From Desulfomicrobiaceae bacterium (lineage in GTDB: Bacteria; Desulfobacterota; Desulfovibrionia; Desulfovibrionales; Desulfomicrobiaceae): a stretch of 25,816 bases of DNA. Positions 7,278-14,991 of the stretch are shown in pieces; position 1 is the stretch's first letter; each line of letters begins with the position of its first letter. Below the pieces are notes generated by a model that was not told the DNA's origin, made no database searches, and was given only the letters and a program-made list of their open reading frames with translations. The stretch lies in NCBI GenBank assembly GCA_003530935.1, contig DPEO01000080.1:1-25816 (forward strand), given 5' to 3'. A program made the position numbers and the translations under genes.

Positions 7278-8338
7278 GCCTGCCTCCGCACAATCTGGTA
7301 ACGGGTCCAAAAGCCGCCCACGAGCACCATGAGCAGCATCGTCCCCTCCACCATGGTTCCAAAAGCCGCCGGCACCTGGAGATCCAATTGCAGACTCTCC
7401 AGGCCCACGCGCAAGGCCGCGAGGAAAAGCGCCACGACAGCCACGCTTCCGGATCGCAGGCCGGACAACCACGCCACCACGATGGCGGTATACCCATACC
7501 CCGTCATGATGCTCGGCTGCAGCCGGCCCAAAGCGGCCGAGACCTCCAAGAATCCGGCAAGGCCCGCCAAAGCGCCGCCCGCCACGAGCACCACGGCGAC
7601 CCATGCCGCATACGGGATCCGGGCATAGCGGGCCGCCGCAGGATTTTGGCCGCAGACAGCGATCTCAAACCCCGCCCGGGATGCGCGCAGCACCCAGGAG
7701 AGGAGCACGCCCACCACCAGGCAGAGCACCACACCCCAATGGATGCGTGTGCCCGGCAGGGCCGGCACCAGGGCAGCGGGCGCAAACTCCGCGGTCATGG
7801 GGAAGCCAAAGCTCGCAGGATCCTTCCACGGGCCAAAGACCAGAAATTCCAACACCAAGATGCCGATGTAGTTGAGCATCAACGTGACGATGGTCTCGTT
7901 CGCCCCGCACCATACCCGCAAAGCGGCGGCAATCATGGCCCATAGGCCGCCGGCCACCATTGCCGCAATGGCCATGAGCGGAAGCAGTACCCAGGCGGGA
8001 AGCGTCGCTCCCCACGTCAGCGCCACCCCAGTGGCCCCCACCGCACCCAAGGCGAATTGTCCCTCCGCGCCGATGTTCCATACCGCCATGCGAAAGGAAA
8101 GTCCTACCCCCAAGGCGCACAAAAAAAGGGGAATGGCCTTGAGCACACAGTCCTCCAGGGCCCACACCGAACCCACGGGGCTACCGAGCAAGATTCCCAT
8201 GCCGCGCCACGCCGGTTTGCCCTGGAAGCTCAAGAGGGCGCCGCCGACCGCCAAAGCTACGGCCACCGCCCCGAGAAAAACGAGACAGGAGCCCCACCAA
8301 GGGAGGGGCTCCCGCCGTTTACGTACAACAAAGGCCAC
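7274..8338 (-). CDS. Nucleoside/nucleobase ABC transporter permease 1
   Basis: This 354-residue membrane protein is the NupP/YufP-type partner permease. It has an N-terminal membrane segment near 17-36, the F-R-M-A-V-W-N-I-G-A-E-G-Q block near 80-93 and the C-G-A-N-E-T-I-V-T-L-M-L-N-Y segment, both typical of the family. Translation starts at GTG (8336-8338), three bases after the stop of the binding protein gene, with GGAG about six bases upstream. Its longer length than permease 2 is usual for this pair. The gene order binding protein, permease, permease, ATPase is that of BMP-family importers except that gpt is inserted before the ATPase. Confidence 0.92.
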   Translation of the reverse strand: MAFVVRKRREPLPWWGSCLVFLGAVAVALAVGGALLSFQGKPAWRGMGILLGSPVGSVWALEDCVLKAIPLFLCALGVGLSFRMAVWNIGAEGQFALGAVGATGVALTWGATLPAWVLLPLMAIAAMVAGGLWAMIAAALRVWCGANETIVTLMLNYIGILVLEFLVFGPWKDPASFGFPMTAEFAPAALVPALPGTRIHWGVVLCLVVGVLLSWVLRASRAGFEIAVCGQNPAAARYARIPYAAWVAVVLVAGGALAGLAGFLEVSAALGRLQPSIMTGYGYTAIVVAWLSGLRSGSVAVVALFLAALRVGLESLQLDLQVPAAFGTMVEGTMLLMVLVGGFWTRYQIVRRQA

Positions 8339-8341
8339 AGG

Positions 8342-9394
8342 CTACTCCAAGGTCCCAACCACGCCGCGGACAAACCAGTTCATGGACAAAAGCTCCGCAT
8401 CCGAGAGCGCCTTGCCTGCGGGCACCCGCTCCACACCCTTTTGGTCTGCGATGGGGCCCACAAACACAGGGTTTTCTCCCTTGCCAATGGCCTCCTTGGC
8501 GGCCTGCACCTTGGCGCGGACCTCTTCCGGCACCATGGGACCAAAGGGGGCGATGTCCACCACGCCCTTGTCCATACCCCACCAATAGGAGTCCGCCTTC
8601 CAGGTGCCTGCCTGGGCCTGGCGCACCATTTCCGTGTAGAAAGGAGCCCAGTTCCACACCGCGGCCGTCAAATGCGCCTTGGGGGCAAACTTGGCCATAT
8701 CGGAATTGTAGCCCACGGAATACACCCCGCGTTCCTGCGCGGCCTCTTGAGGGGCCGGAGAGTCCTGATGCTGGGCGATGACATCGCAGCCCGCATCCAA
8801 GAGCGACTTGGCGGCTTCCTTTTCCCGCGCCGGATCATACCAGGTCTTGGTCCAGACCACGCGCACCTCGGCCTTGGGATTCATCGCCTGGGCGCCCAGG
8901 GCAAAGGCATTGATACCCCGGATCACCTCCGGGATGGGGAAGGCGGCCACATAGCCCAGAAGATTGGACTTGGTCATGGCGCCGGCCACCATGCCCGTCA
9001 GGTAGCGCGCCTGGTACATCCGACCGAAGTAATTGGCCATATTGGGCGCGGTCTTGTACCCGGAACAATGGAGGAATTTGACGTCGGGAAACTGTTTGGC
9101 CACTTTCAAGGTCGGGTCCATGTACCCGAAGCTCGTGCTGAAGATCATGTCGTAGCCCTTACGCGCCATGGTGGTGATCACGCGCTCGGCATCCTGGCCT
9201 TCAGGCACGGATTCCACGAAAGACGTGGTCACGCCCTCCATGGCCTCCACGGCCTTGCGGCCCTGGTCATGGGCGTACGAATACCCCGCATCGCCCACCG
9301 GGGAGACATACACAAACCCCACCTGGAAATCCTTGGCCCACGCCCCGGTGGTCCAGAGCAGCATGGCCAGCACCATCATCCATCGTGCGCGCAT
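8342..9394 (-). CDS. BMP-family substrate-binding protein (purine/nucleoside)
   Basis: This 350-residue periplasmic protein is of the Bmp/PnrA/Med type. It starts with a Sec signal peptide (positive MRAR, hydrophobic core, A-W-A-K at about 18-21), with no lipobox cysteine, so it should be a soluble periplasmic protein and not a lipoprotein. Family segments include F-V-Y-V-S-P-V-G-D-A-G-Y-S near 27-39, F-S-T-S-F-G-Y-M-D, and D-V-I-A-Q-H-Q-D-S. PnrA-like proteins bind purine nucleosides; relatives next to nucleobase enzymes bind bases. AAGGAG lies seven bases before the ATG. It is the first gene of the operon, and its leader holds the two-way folding element at 9445-9491. Confidence 0.92.
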   Translation of the reverse strand: MRARWMMVLAMLLWTTGAWAKDFQVGFVYVSPVGDAGYSYAHDQGRKAVEAMEGVTTSFVESVPEGQDAERVITTMARKGYDMIFSTSFGYMDPTLKVAKQFPDVKFLHCSGYKTAPNMANYFGRMYQARYLTGMVAGAMTKSNLLGYVAAFPIPEVIRGINAFALGAQAMNPKAEVRVVWTKTWYDPAREKEAAKSLLDAGCDVIAQHQDSPAPQEAAQERGVYSVGYNSDMAKFAPKAHLTAAVWNWAPFYTEMVRQAQAGTWKADSYWWGMDKGVVDIAPFGPMVPEEVRAKVQAAKEAIGKGENPVFVGPIADQKGVERVPAGKALSDAELLSMNWFVRGVVGTLE

Positions 9395-9444
9395 TCCATA
9401 ACTCCTTGCGTCAAAAATACGGGAAAGAAGCCTCCAACACGTTA

Positions 9445-9491
9445 CCTCAGGGCCATTGCACATAGCCAAGTGCACGCCCCGAGGCAATGGC
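9445..9491 (-). promoter_or_regulatory. Structured leader with two competing foldings
   Basis: On the minus strand, 50 bases before the binding-protein ATG, two long helices are possible. Helix 1 pairs GCCATTGC (9491-9484) with GCAATGGC (9459-9452), eight base pairs. Helix 2 pairs CCTCGGGGC (9484-9476) with GCCCTGAGG (9453-9445), nine pairs including one G-U, and encloses a further TGCAC/GTGCA stem (9474-9470 with 9461-9457). The strands interleave and overlap by one to two bases, so the helices exclude each other or, if trimmed, would form a pseudoknot. This could be a riboswitch-like element, or a DNA dyad bound by a repressor. I do not recognise a known class. Confidence 0.5.
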
Positions 9492-9518
9492 ACACCCGCG
9501 AGCCCGCCCCCAAGGAAG

Positions 9519-10058
9519 TCAGTCCGAAAACCGCCCGCGCCGATCGATCCAGCGCCCCAGCTCCTGGACTTCCGCCTCCCAGGCAGGGGAAAACCGAAGC
9601 ATGACGAACCGGGCCCAGACCGCATCCACAAAGTCCATGGCCTGCTCCAGAAGAAAGAGCTTTTCCAGGATGCGAGCATCCGGATCTTCGCCCTCTTCCA
9701 GACGCATATCCACTTTGGGGGTCTTGAGGCTGGAAAGCGTCAGCCGCGCCGCATCCACGCTCACGCTCCACTCGGCCTCGTCCTTTTCCAAGCGCAAGCG
9801 GACGCTATCCACCTTTTTCCCGGCAGCAAGACCGGTGCGCGCCTCGGTAAGGCTGGCCATGGGGCCGCTGCAGACCGCCGTTTCCCGGCCCTCGCCTTCG
9901 CCGCCGGTGACCCGCACCCGCTGCTCCACGAAAAGCCGAAAGGCCTCCCCGCCGGGGGTAGCAAAAAGGCCGTTCTCCCGCTCACTGACAAACCACAGCC
10001 AGGTCAAAAATTCCTGACCCAGATCGGTGGCGATACGGCGTGCGCGTTCCAAGTCCAT
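9519..10058 (-). CDS. RdgC-associated protein (possible RdgC C-terminal half)
   Basis: This 179-residue protein has no function I can name firmly. It begins with a helical stretch containing L-G-Q-E-F-L-T-W-L-W-F (residues 13-23), a phrase I associate with the C-terminal part of longer RdgC-like proteins in some bacteria. The rest is charged and soluble, with alternating strands and helices and no membrane segment. The ATG overlaps the rdgC stop in TGATG, so the two are very likely made together and may form one complex or represent a split RdgC. No clear terminator follows before the leader of the purine operon, so read-through is possible. Confidence 0.7.
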   Translation of the reverse strand: MDLERARRIATDLGQEFLTWLWFVSERENGLFATPGGEAFRLFVEQRVRVTGGEGEGRETAVCSGPMASLTEARTGLAAGKKVDSVRLRLEKDEAEWSVSVDAARLTLSSLKTPKVDMRLEEGEDPDARILEKLFLLEQAMDFVDAVWARFVMLRFSPAWEAEVQELGRWIDRRGRFSD

Positions 10059-10687
10059 CAGACAACTCCTGGGGTGAAGATCGTGGGAGCATGGTCATCC
10101 AAAAGCGAAAGCTCCGCGACATCGAGGAGGGCTCGGGCAGAGAAATACGGATCCATGGGCTCCAGGTGCAGTCCAAAGGTCTGGGTGAACATCTCATGGA
10201 ACAAATCGATGACCTTGGGATGCACCGAGGCCAGATATACATGATGGCGCCGTACATTCCAAACCACCTGAAATATCGCGGGGATCGGCAAGAACCGCGC
10301 CCGCAGCGCCAGGGCCACCCGCTCGCGGATCTCCAGCTTCTCGTCCTTGGAGAGGAACTTTTTGCCTTCCGCCTTGGCTGCGGCAAGGGCCTGGCCCATG
10401 GCCACGGCCACGTGTTTCTTGAAGACCGCGGCAGGCACCCGCCGCGTATCCAGACGCAGGGCAAAGACGAGATAGTCTCCCAAATCTACGGGCTCGTTCT
10501 CAAACGAGGTGTCCAGCATATTGCCGAAGGCCACCCAGCCGAAGGAACGTTCCTCCGCCGTATTGTCGATGTCCCGAAAGGCGTACCGGCGCAGGCGCTC
10601 CGCAGCCTCCGCCAAAACGGTCGGCTCCACGGTGTCTTCCACCAGCCGAAATCGGGTAAGGCTCATTGAGCCAGCAAGAAATCCCAT
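10058..10687 (-). CDS. rdgC: Recombination-associated protein RdgC (short form)
   Basis: This 209-residue protein resembles the N-terminal two thirds of RdgC, a ring-forming DNA-binding protein that restrains RecA-dependent recombination; E. coli RdgC is about 300 residues. Seen features are the F-G-W-V-A-F-G-N segment near 48-55 (like G-W-V-P-P in E. coli), a central basic helix A-E-G-K-K-F-L-S-K-D-E-K followed by R-A-R-F-L-P-I-P (like L-L-P-R-A-F), and a later segment with repeated short strands. The ATG at 10687 has AAGGAA six bases upstream; the in-frame ATG at 10666 has none. The missing C-terminal third may be supplied by the overlapping downstream gene. Confidence 0.8.
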   Translation of the reverse strand: MGFLAGSMSLTRFRLVEDTVEPTVLAEAAERLRRYAFRDIDNTAEERSFGWVAFGNMLDTSFENEPVDLGDYLVFALRLDTRRVPAAVFKKHVAVAMGQALAAAKAEGKKFLSKDEKLEIRERVALALRARFLPIPAIFQVVWNVRRHHVYLASVHPKVIDLFHEMFTQTFGLHLEPMDPYFSARALLDVAELSLLDDHAPTIFTPGVV

Positions 10688-10716
10688 ACGTATTCCTTAT
10701 GTGAAGGGCACATGGT

Positions 10717-10746
10717 TTGACGAAAAGGCGCTTCTTTTTCTACATG
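10717..10746 (+). promoter_or_regulatory. Candidate sigma-70 promoter for the GH57 gene
   Basis: TTGACG (10717-10722) is one mismatch from the -35 consensus. TACATG (10741-10746) is a weak -10 at 18-base spacing. Transcription would start near 10753, leaving a leader of about 30 bases with AGGAG before the ATG at 10784. Confidence 0.4.
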
Positions 10747-10783
10747 GCCGGTGGCGTCAAGTCCATCTTCAGGAGCGCTCTCC

Positions 10784-12913
10784 ATGACACGTGCCATCTG
10801 CATCCACGGCCATTTCTATCAGCCGCCGCGCTTTGACCCATGGCTCGAAGACGTCCTGCCCGAAGGCAGCGCCGCCCCGGACCACGATTGGAACGCCCGC
10901 ATCTGCCGCGAGTGCTACACGCCCATGGCCCACGCCCGCCGGCTCGACGGCAGCGGGCTCCTCATCGAGGCCCTCAATGCCTATGCCTGGGTGAGCTTCA
11001 ACTTCGGCCCCACCCTGCTCGCCTGGATGGAGCGCCACGCCCCGGACACCTACCAGCGCATCCTCGCGGCAGACAACGCAAGCCGCCACCGGCTCGGATA
11101 CGGCAACGCCCTGGCACAGGTTTACCATCACGCCATCATGCCTCTTGCCCCACGCCTGGACAAAGAGCTGGAAGTGGCCTGGGCCATCCAGGACTTCCAG
11201 CACCGCTTCGGCCGCGCCCCTCAAGGCATGTGGCTGGCGGAGACCGCCGTGGACCTGGACACGTTGGACGTGCTGGCCGCCGCAGGCATCCAATTCACCA
11301 TCCTCGCTCCGCGCCAAGCCAAGGCCGTTCGCCTGCCTGGCGAAGCCGAGTTCCATCCGGTGGACGAAGGAAGCCTGCCGGTGCACCAACCCTACCTGGT
11401 CCAGACCCCAGGCGGACACAGCATCTCCGTATTTTTCTACCACGGCCCGGTATCGCAGGCCGTGGCCTTCGAACGACTGCTGCAAAACGGGGAAGCCTTT
11501 TGGCAGCGGCTCACAGCCGGACTGGAAGCAGGGCTCCGCGCCATCGCCACGGACGGCGAATCCTACGGCCACCATTTCCCCTTTGGCGAGATGGCGCTGG
11601 CGTACGTCATCGAACAGGCCCGCAACGGCCGTGACGGGGTGGAACTCACCAACTTCGCAGCCTATCTCGCCGCCCATCCGCCCACGGCCGAGGCCCTCAT
11701 CCACGAGAACTCCTCCTGGAGCTGCGTGCACGGCGTGGAGCGCTGGCGCTCCCATTGCGGCTGCACCACAGGAGAGCACCCCGATTGGGACCAGGAATGG
11801 CGCCGGCCCCTGCGCCGCGCCCTCAACTACCTCAAGTATTACGTCGATGACCACTACTTCTCGGCCATGGCCCGCCTGGGGGCCCATCCGGGAAGCATCC
11901 TCAAAGAGTATGGACGCGTCCTGTGCGGGGCCGAAGACCTGGAGGGCCTGCTGCGCCGCCACGGCATCGCCGACCCCAAGGATCAGGTGCAGGCGGCCCG
12001 CCTTTTGGCCATGCAACGCTGTTCGCTTGCCAGTTTTGCCAGCTGCGCCTGGTTCTTCGACGACTTAGCGCGCATCGAACCTTTGAACGGGCTCACCTGG
12101 GCGCGGCGCGCCCTGGATCTCTTGGCCGCCACCGGCGGGCCCGACGTGGAGGCCGGCATGGTGCGCATCCTCGCCGACGCCCACGCCAACCGTCCTGGCG
12201 CCGGCAGCGGCGCAGACCTCTGGGAGCACGAGGTCACGCCTCGACGCCCCAAGATGGAAGAACTCGCCCTCTACCTCTCCCTGGACGGCGGCATCCACAG
12301 CGGTGCCCGGGCAACGTGGCCGGGGCTGGAACTGCACGTGGCAGGCCACGAACACGACACCGTCCAGATCCACTACTCTTGGCCCCGCACTCTGGAGCGC
12401 GGCACCCTGGCCCTCACGGCACTGACCCTTGCCCGCACAACGCCGCATCGGCATCGACTTGCCCTCTCCCGAATCCTGGAGACCCAAAGCGAAGAGTCCC
12501 TCTTTCAGGAGAGCCTCCAACAGGCGATGCGCCTGGGCGCCGTGCTCGGCCCCTTCGACTTGGGGCAGCGCCGCTTTGAAACAAACATCCTCTTCCTGGC
12601 ACCAGGGCTCGCTTGGGCCTGGATCACCCAAGCCATCGCCATGACTGGCGAACGGGTCCTTGCGCTGCGGGAACTTTTGGCCGCCAATCCGGAAATACGC
12701 GCCCTCATCGAGCGCCGCGCCGAAGCCCAGGCCGTGCGCCTCACCCATGGACTCCCTGCCCAGGAGCAGGCCCTGGTGGACCTGGTGAGCCGCGCCCGGG
12801 AGCTGGGCCTCCAATGCGCCTGGTGGGAGGCCCAAAACCGCATCCTGGAACACCCGCAACGCGGCCGAATGCAGGAGGTCTGCCAGCACCTTTCGATTCG
12901 CGCCACTGCGTAA
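10784..12913 (+). CDS. Glycoside hydrolase family 57 protein
   Basis: This 709-residue cytosolic protein is a GH57 enzyme, a family of alpha-amylases, 4-alpha-glucanotransferases and branching enzymes acting on alpha-glucans. The N-terminus carries H-G-H-F-Y-Q-P-P (8-15), the family's first motif. G-M-W-L-A-E-T at 148-154 holds the likely nucleophile E153, and A-T-D-G-E-S-Y-G-H-H at 255-264 the likely acid/base D257. The remaining C-terminal half matches the extra domain (DUF3536 type) of long GH57 proteins. No signal peptide is present. AGGAG sits eight bases before the ATG; an in-frame GTG at 10751 is less likely. It is alone on its strand and probably works on storage glycogen; exact specificity cannot be read. 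Confidence 0.92.
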   Translation: MTRAICIHGHFYQPPRFDPWLEDVLPEGSAAPDHDWNARICRECYTPMAHARRLDGSGLLIEALNAYAWVSFNFGPTLLAWMERHAPDTYQRILAADNASRHRLGYGNALAQVYHHAIMPLAPRLDKELEVAWAIQDFQHRFGRAPQGMWLAETAVDLDTLDVLAAAGIQFTILAPRQAKAVRLPGEAEFHPVDEGSLPVHQPYLVQTPGGHSISVFFYHGPVSQAVAFERLLQNGEAFWQRLTAGLEAGLRAIATDGESYGHHFPFGEMALAYVIEQARNGRDGVELTNFAAYLAAHPPTAEALIHENSSWSCVHGVERWRSHCGCTTGEHPDWDQEWRRPLRRALNYLKYYVDDHYFSAMARLGAHPGSILKEYGRVLCGAEDLEGLLRRHGIADPKDQVQAARLLAMQRCSLASFASCAWFFDDLARIEPLNGLTWARRALDLLAATGGPDVEAGMVRILADAHANRPGAGSGADLWEHEVTPRRPKMEELALYLSLDGGIHSGARATWPGLELHVAGHEHDTVQIHYSWPRTLERGTLALTALTLARTTPHRHRLALSRILETQSEESLFQESLQQAMRLGAVLGPFDLGQRRFETNILFLAPGLAWAWITQAIAMTGERVLALRELLAANPEIRALIERRAEAQAVRLTHGLPAQEQALVDLVSRARELGLQCAWWEAQNRILEHPQRGRMQEVCQHLSIRATA

Positions 12914-13000
12914 CCCGGGTGCATCGGCCCCTGAAGTGGAGAAGGGGCTATGTGCCGGTCGTCCCCCGGCATCGCACCCGGCCGCCGGCGAATATCCCGA

Positions 13001-13026
13001 AAGCTTGGGAGGCGAGCCCCAAGCTT
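13001..13026. repeat. Inverted repeat between the GH57 gene and the atp terminator
   Basis: AAGCTTGGG (13001-13009) pairs perfectly with CCCAAGCTT (13018-13026) across an eight-base loop. No T-run follows on the plus strand, so it is a poor intrinsic terminator. A smaller stem, GCCCCT with AGGGGC at about 12926-12947, lies closer to the GH57 stop. Confidence 0.4.
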
Positions 13027-13061
13027 CTCCCATACACTCCCGCCGTGCGCACCATGGCACC

Positions 13062-13098
13062 AAAAAATTCCGGGCAGGCCCAGAAGGCCTGCCCGGAA
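13062..13098 (-). terminator. Intrinsic terminator of the ATP synthase operon
   Basis: A perfect 13-base-pair stem (TTCCGGGCAGGCC, 13068-13080, with its complement at 13086-13098) closes on a five-base loop. On the minus strand it is followed at once by six T residues (13067-13062). It begins 22 bases after the atpC stop. The flanking A/T bases also give partial function on the plus strand, where it would stop GH57 transcripts only weakly. Confidence 0.92.
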
Positions 13099-13120
13099 CG
13101 CGTTGGATTTCAGGACGGAG

Positions 13121-13543
13121 TTAGATCCCGCCTTCGCTCGCGGCCTGTTGCCGGGTTTTCATCCGGTACATGGCCCGGGCCAGGGCCGCCTGTACCCGAG
13201 CGTGGTCGACTTTCTCCTGCTGCTGCCGCATGCGCTGTTCCGCCCGCTCCTGGGCGCGGCGCGCGCGCTCCAGGTCGATCTCTTCGGCCCGCTCCGCCAC
13301 CTCGGCAAGCACCGTTACCTTGGTGGGAGAGACCTCCGCAAATCCGCCGGCCACGAACACATACCGCTTCTTGCCATCTTTCTTGTAGTACAGGCTGCCG
13401 ATGCCAAGCGCAGAGAGAAACGGGATATGATTGGGCAGCACGCCGAATTCACCGTTGATGCCCGGAGCGCCGACGTATTCCACTTCTTCGGCGAGCACCT
13501 TGCGGTCTGGCGTGACGACTTCAAGAGTGATGGTTTTTGCCAT
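13121..13543 (-). CDS. atpC: ATP synthase F1 epsilon subunit
   Basis: This 140-residue protein is the epsilon subunit of the rotary ATP synthase, part of the central shaft and a regulator of ATP hydrolysis. Residues 1-85 form the beta-sandwich domain, with V-T-P-D-R-K-V near 10-16, the G-x-F-G-V-L-P-N-H-I-P segment near 32-42, and V-F-V-A-G-G-F-A-E-V near 62-71. The remainder is the two-helix C-terminal arm, rich in A, E, R and Q. It is the last gene of the operon, with the terminator directly behind. A GCAGGGG sequence eight bases before the ATG is the likely ribosome binding site. Confidence 0.97.
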   Translation of the reverse strand: MAKTITLEVVTPDRKVLAEEVEYVGAPGINGEFGVLPNHIPFLSALGIGSLYYKKDGKKRYVFVAGGFAEVSPTKVTVLAEVAERAEEIDLERARRAQERAEQRMRQQQEKVDHARVQAALARAMYRMKTRQQAASEGGI

Positions 13544-13567
13544 ATCAATACCCCTGCTTCGTAAGGA

Positions 13568-14977
13568 TTACAGTTTCTTGGCGTTCTCGAGCACCTCGTC
13601 GATGCCGCCCACCATGTAGAAGCAGGACTCGGGGATGGAATCGTGCTTACCGTCAATGATTTCTTTGAAGCCGCGGATGGTCTCCTCCAAGGGCACGTAC
13701 CGGCCTTCCTTGCCCGTGAACTGGGCCGCCACGAAGAACGGCTGGGAGAGGAAGCGCTGGATCTTACGGGCACGGGCCACGGTGAGTTTGTCCTCGTCGG
13801 AGAGCTCATCCATGCCGAGAATGGCGATGATGTCCTGCAGATCTTTGTACTTCTGCAGGATCCGCTGCACGGCACGGGCGGTGTTGTAATGATCCCAACC
13901 GATGACGTTGGGGTCCAGGATACGGGAGGCGGAATCCAGGGGATCCACCGCCGGGTAAATACCCAGCTCGGCGATCTGACGGGAAAGCACGATGGTGCCG
14001 TCCAAGTGCGAGAAGGTGGTGGCCGGCGCGGGGTCGGTCAAGTCGTCCGCGGGCACGTACACCGCCTGCACCGAGGTGATGGAGCCCTTGTTGGTGGAGG
14101 TGATGCGTTCCTGCAGCTCACCGAGGTCCGTGCCCAGGGTGGGCTGGTAACCCACGGCCGAAGGCATACGGCCCAGGAGCGCCGACACCTCGGAACCCGC
14201 CTGGGTGAACCGGAAGATGTTGTCAATGAACAGGAGCACGTCCTGGTTTTCCTCGTCACGGAAGTACTCCGCAGCCGCCAAGGCGGTGAGGGCCACGCGG
14301 GCACGGGCCCCCGGGGGCTCGTTCATCTGACCGTATACGAGGCAGGCCTTGTCGATAACACCCGCGTCGATCATTTCGTGGTAGAGGTCGTTGCCCTCAC
14401 GGGTGCGCTCGCCAACGCCGGCGAACACCGAGATACCGCCGTGCTGCTTGGCGATGTTGTTGATCATCTCCATGAGGATAACGGTCTTGCCCACGCCAGC
14501 GCCGCCGAACATGCCCATCTTGCCGCCCTTGGGGAAGGGCACCAAGAGGTCGATAACCTTCACGCCAGTCTCCAGCACCTCAATCTTGGTGGACTGCTCG
14601 GTAAAGGCCGGGGCAGGACGATGGATGGGGTAGGTCTTCTCTGCATTGATGGGACCTTTTTCGTCCACGGGACGGCCCACCACATTGAGGATGCGGCCCA
14701 AAGAGGCCTTGCCCACGGGCACCTGGATGGGGGCGCCCGTATCCTTGCCAATCTGGCCGCGCACCAAGCCGTCGGTGGTGTCCATGGCGATGCAGCGCAC
14801 CACGTTGTTCCCCAAGTGCTGAGCCACTTCCACCACCAGGTTGTCCTCGGTGTCGTCGATGGTGGGGTTGGTGATGAGAATGGCGTTCATGATGTGGGGA
14901 AGTTTCCCCTCGGGAAACTCCAAGTCCACAACAGGCCCGATGACCTGGACGATTTTACCGGTATTGACTTTACTCAT
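13568..14977 (-). CDS. atpD: ATP synthase F1 beta subunit
   Basis: This 469-residue protein is the catalytic beta subunit of F1. The P-loop G-G-A-G-V-G-K-T is at residues 158-165 and the catalytic-glutamate region G-E-R-T-R-E-G-N-D-L-Y starts at 189. The A-L-L-G-R-M-P-S-A-V-G-Y-Q-P-T-L segment and the D-E-L-S-D-E-D-K segment (the DELSEED lever of the family, here with D before K) are both present. Length is standard. The ATG is 14 bases after the gamma stop; a GGGGG run lies a little further than usual before it. Confidence 0.99.
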   Translation of the reverse strand: MSKVNTGKIVQVIGPVVDLEFPEGKLPHIMNAILITNPTIDDTEDNLVVEVAQHLGNNVVRCIAMDTTDGLVRGQIGKDTGAPIQVPVGKASLGRILNVVGRPVDEKGPINAEKTYPIHRPAPAFTEQSTKIEVLETGVKVIDLLVPFPKGGKMGMFGGAGVGKTVILMEMINNIAKQHGGISVFAGVGERTREGNDLYHEMIDAGVIDKACLVYGQMNEPPGARARVALTALAAAEYFRDEENQDVLLFIDNIFRFTQAGSEVSALLGRMPSAVGYQPTLGTDLGELQERITSTNKGSITSVQAVYVPADDLTDPAPATTFSHLDGTIVLSRQIAELGIYPAVDPLDSASRILDPNVIGWDHYNTARAVQRILQKYKDLQDIIAILGMDELSDEDKLTVARARKIQRFLSQPFFVAAQFTGKEGRYVPLEETIRGFKEIIDGKHDSIPESCFYMVGGIDEVLENAKKL

Positions 14978-14991
14978 TGGCGTATGCCCCC

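Noticed and set aside
9430..9450. A GTAAC/GTGTT-like sequence that might be half of a NikR operator
   Set aside because: As I recall it, the Desulfovibrio-type operator needs two inverted half-sites about 13-14 bases apart. Only one approximate half is present, so I do not call a site.
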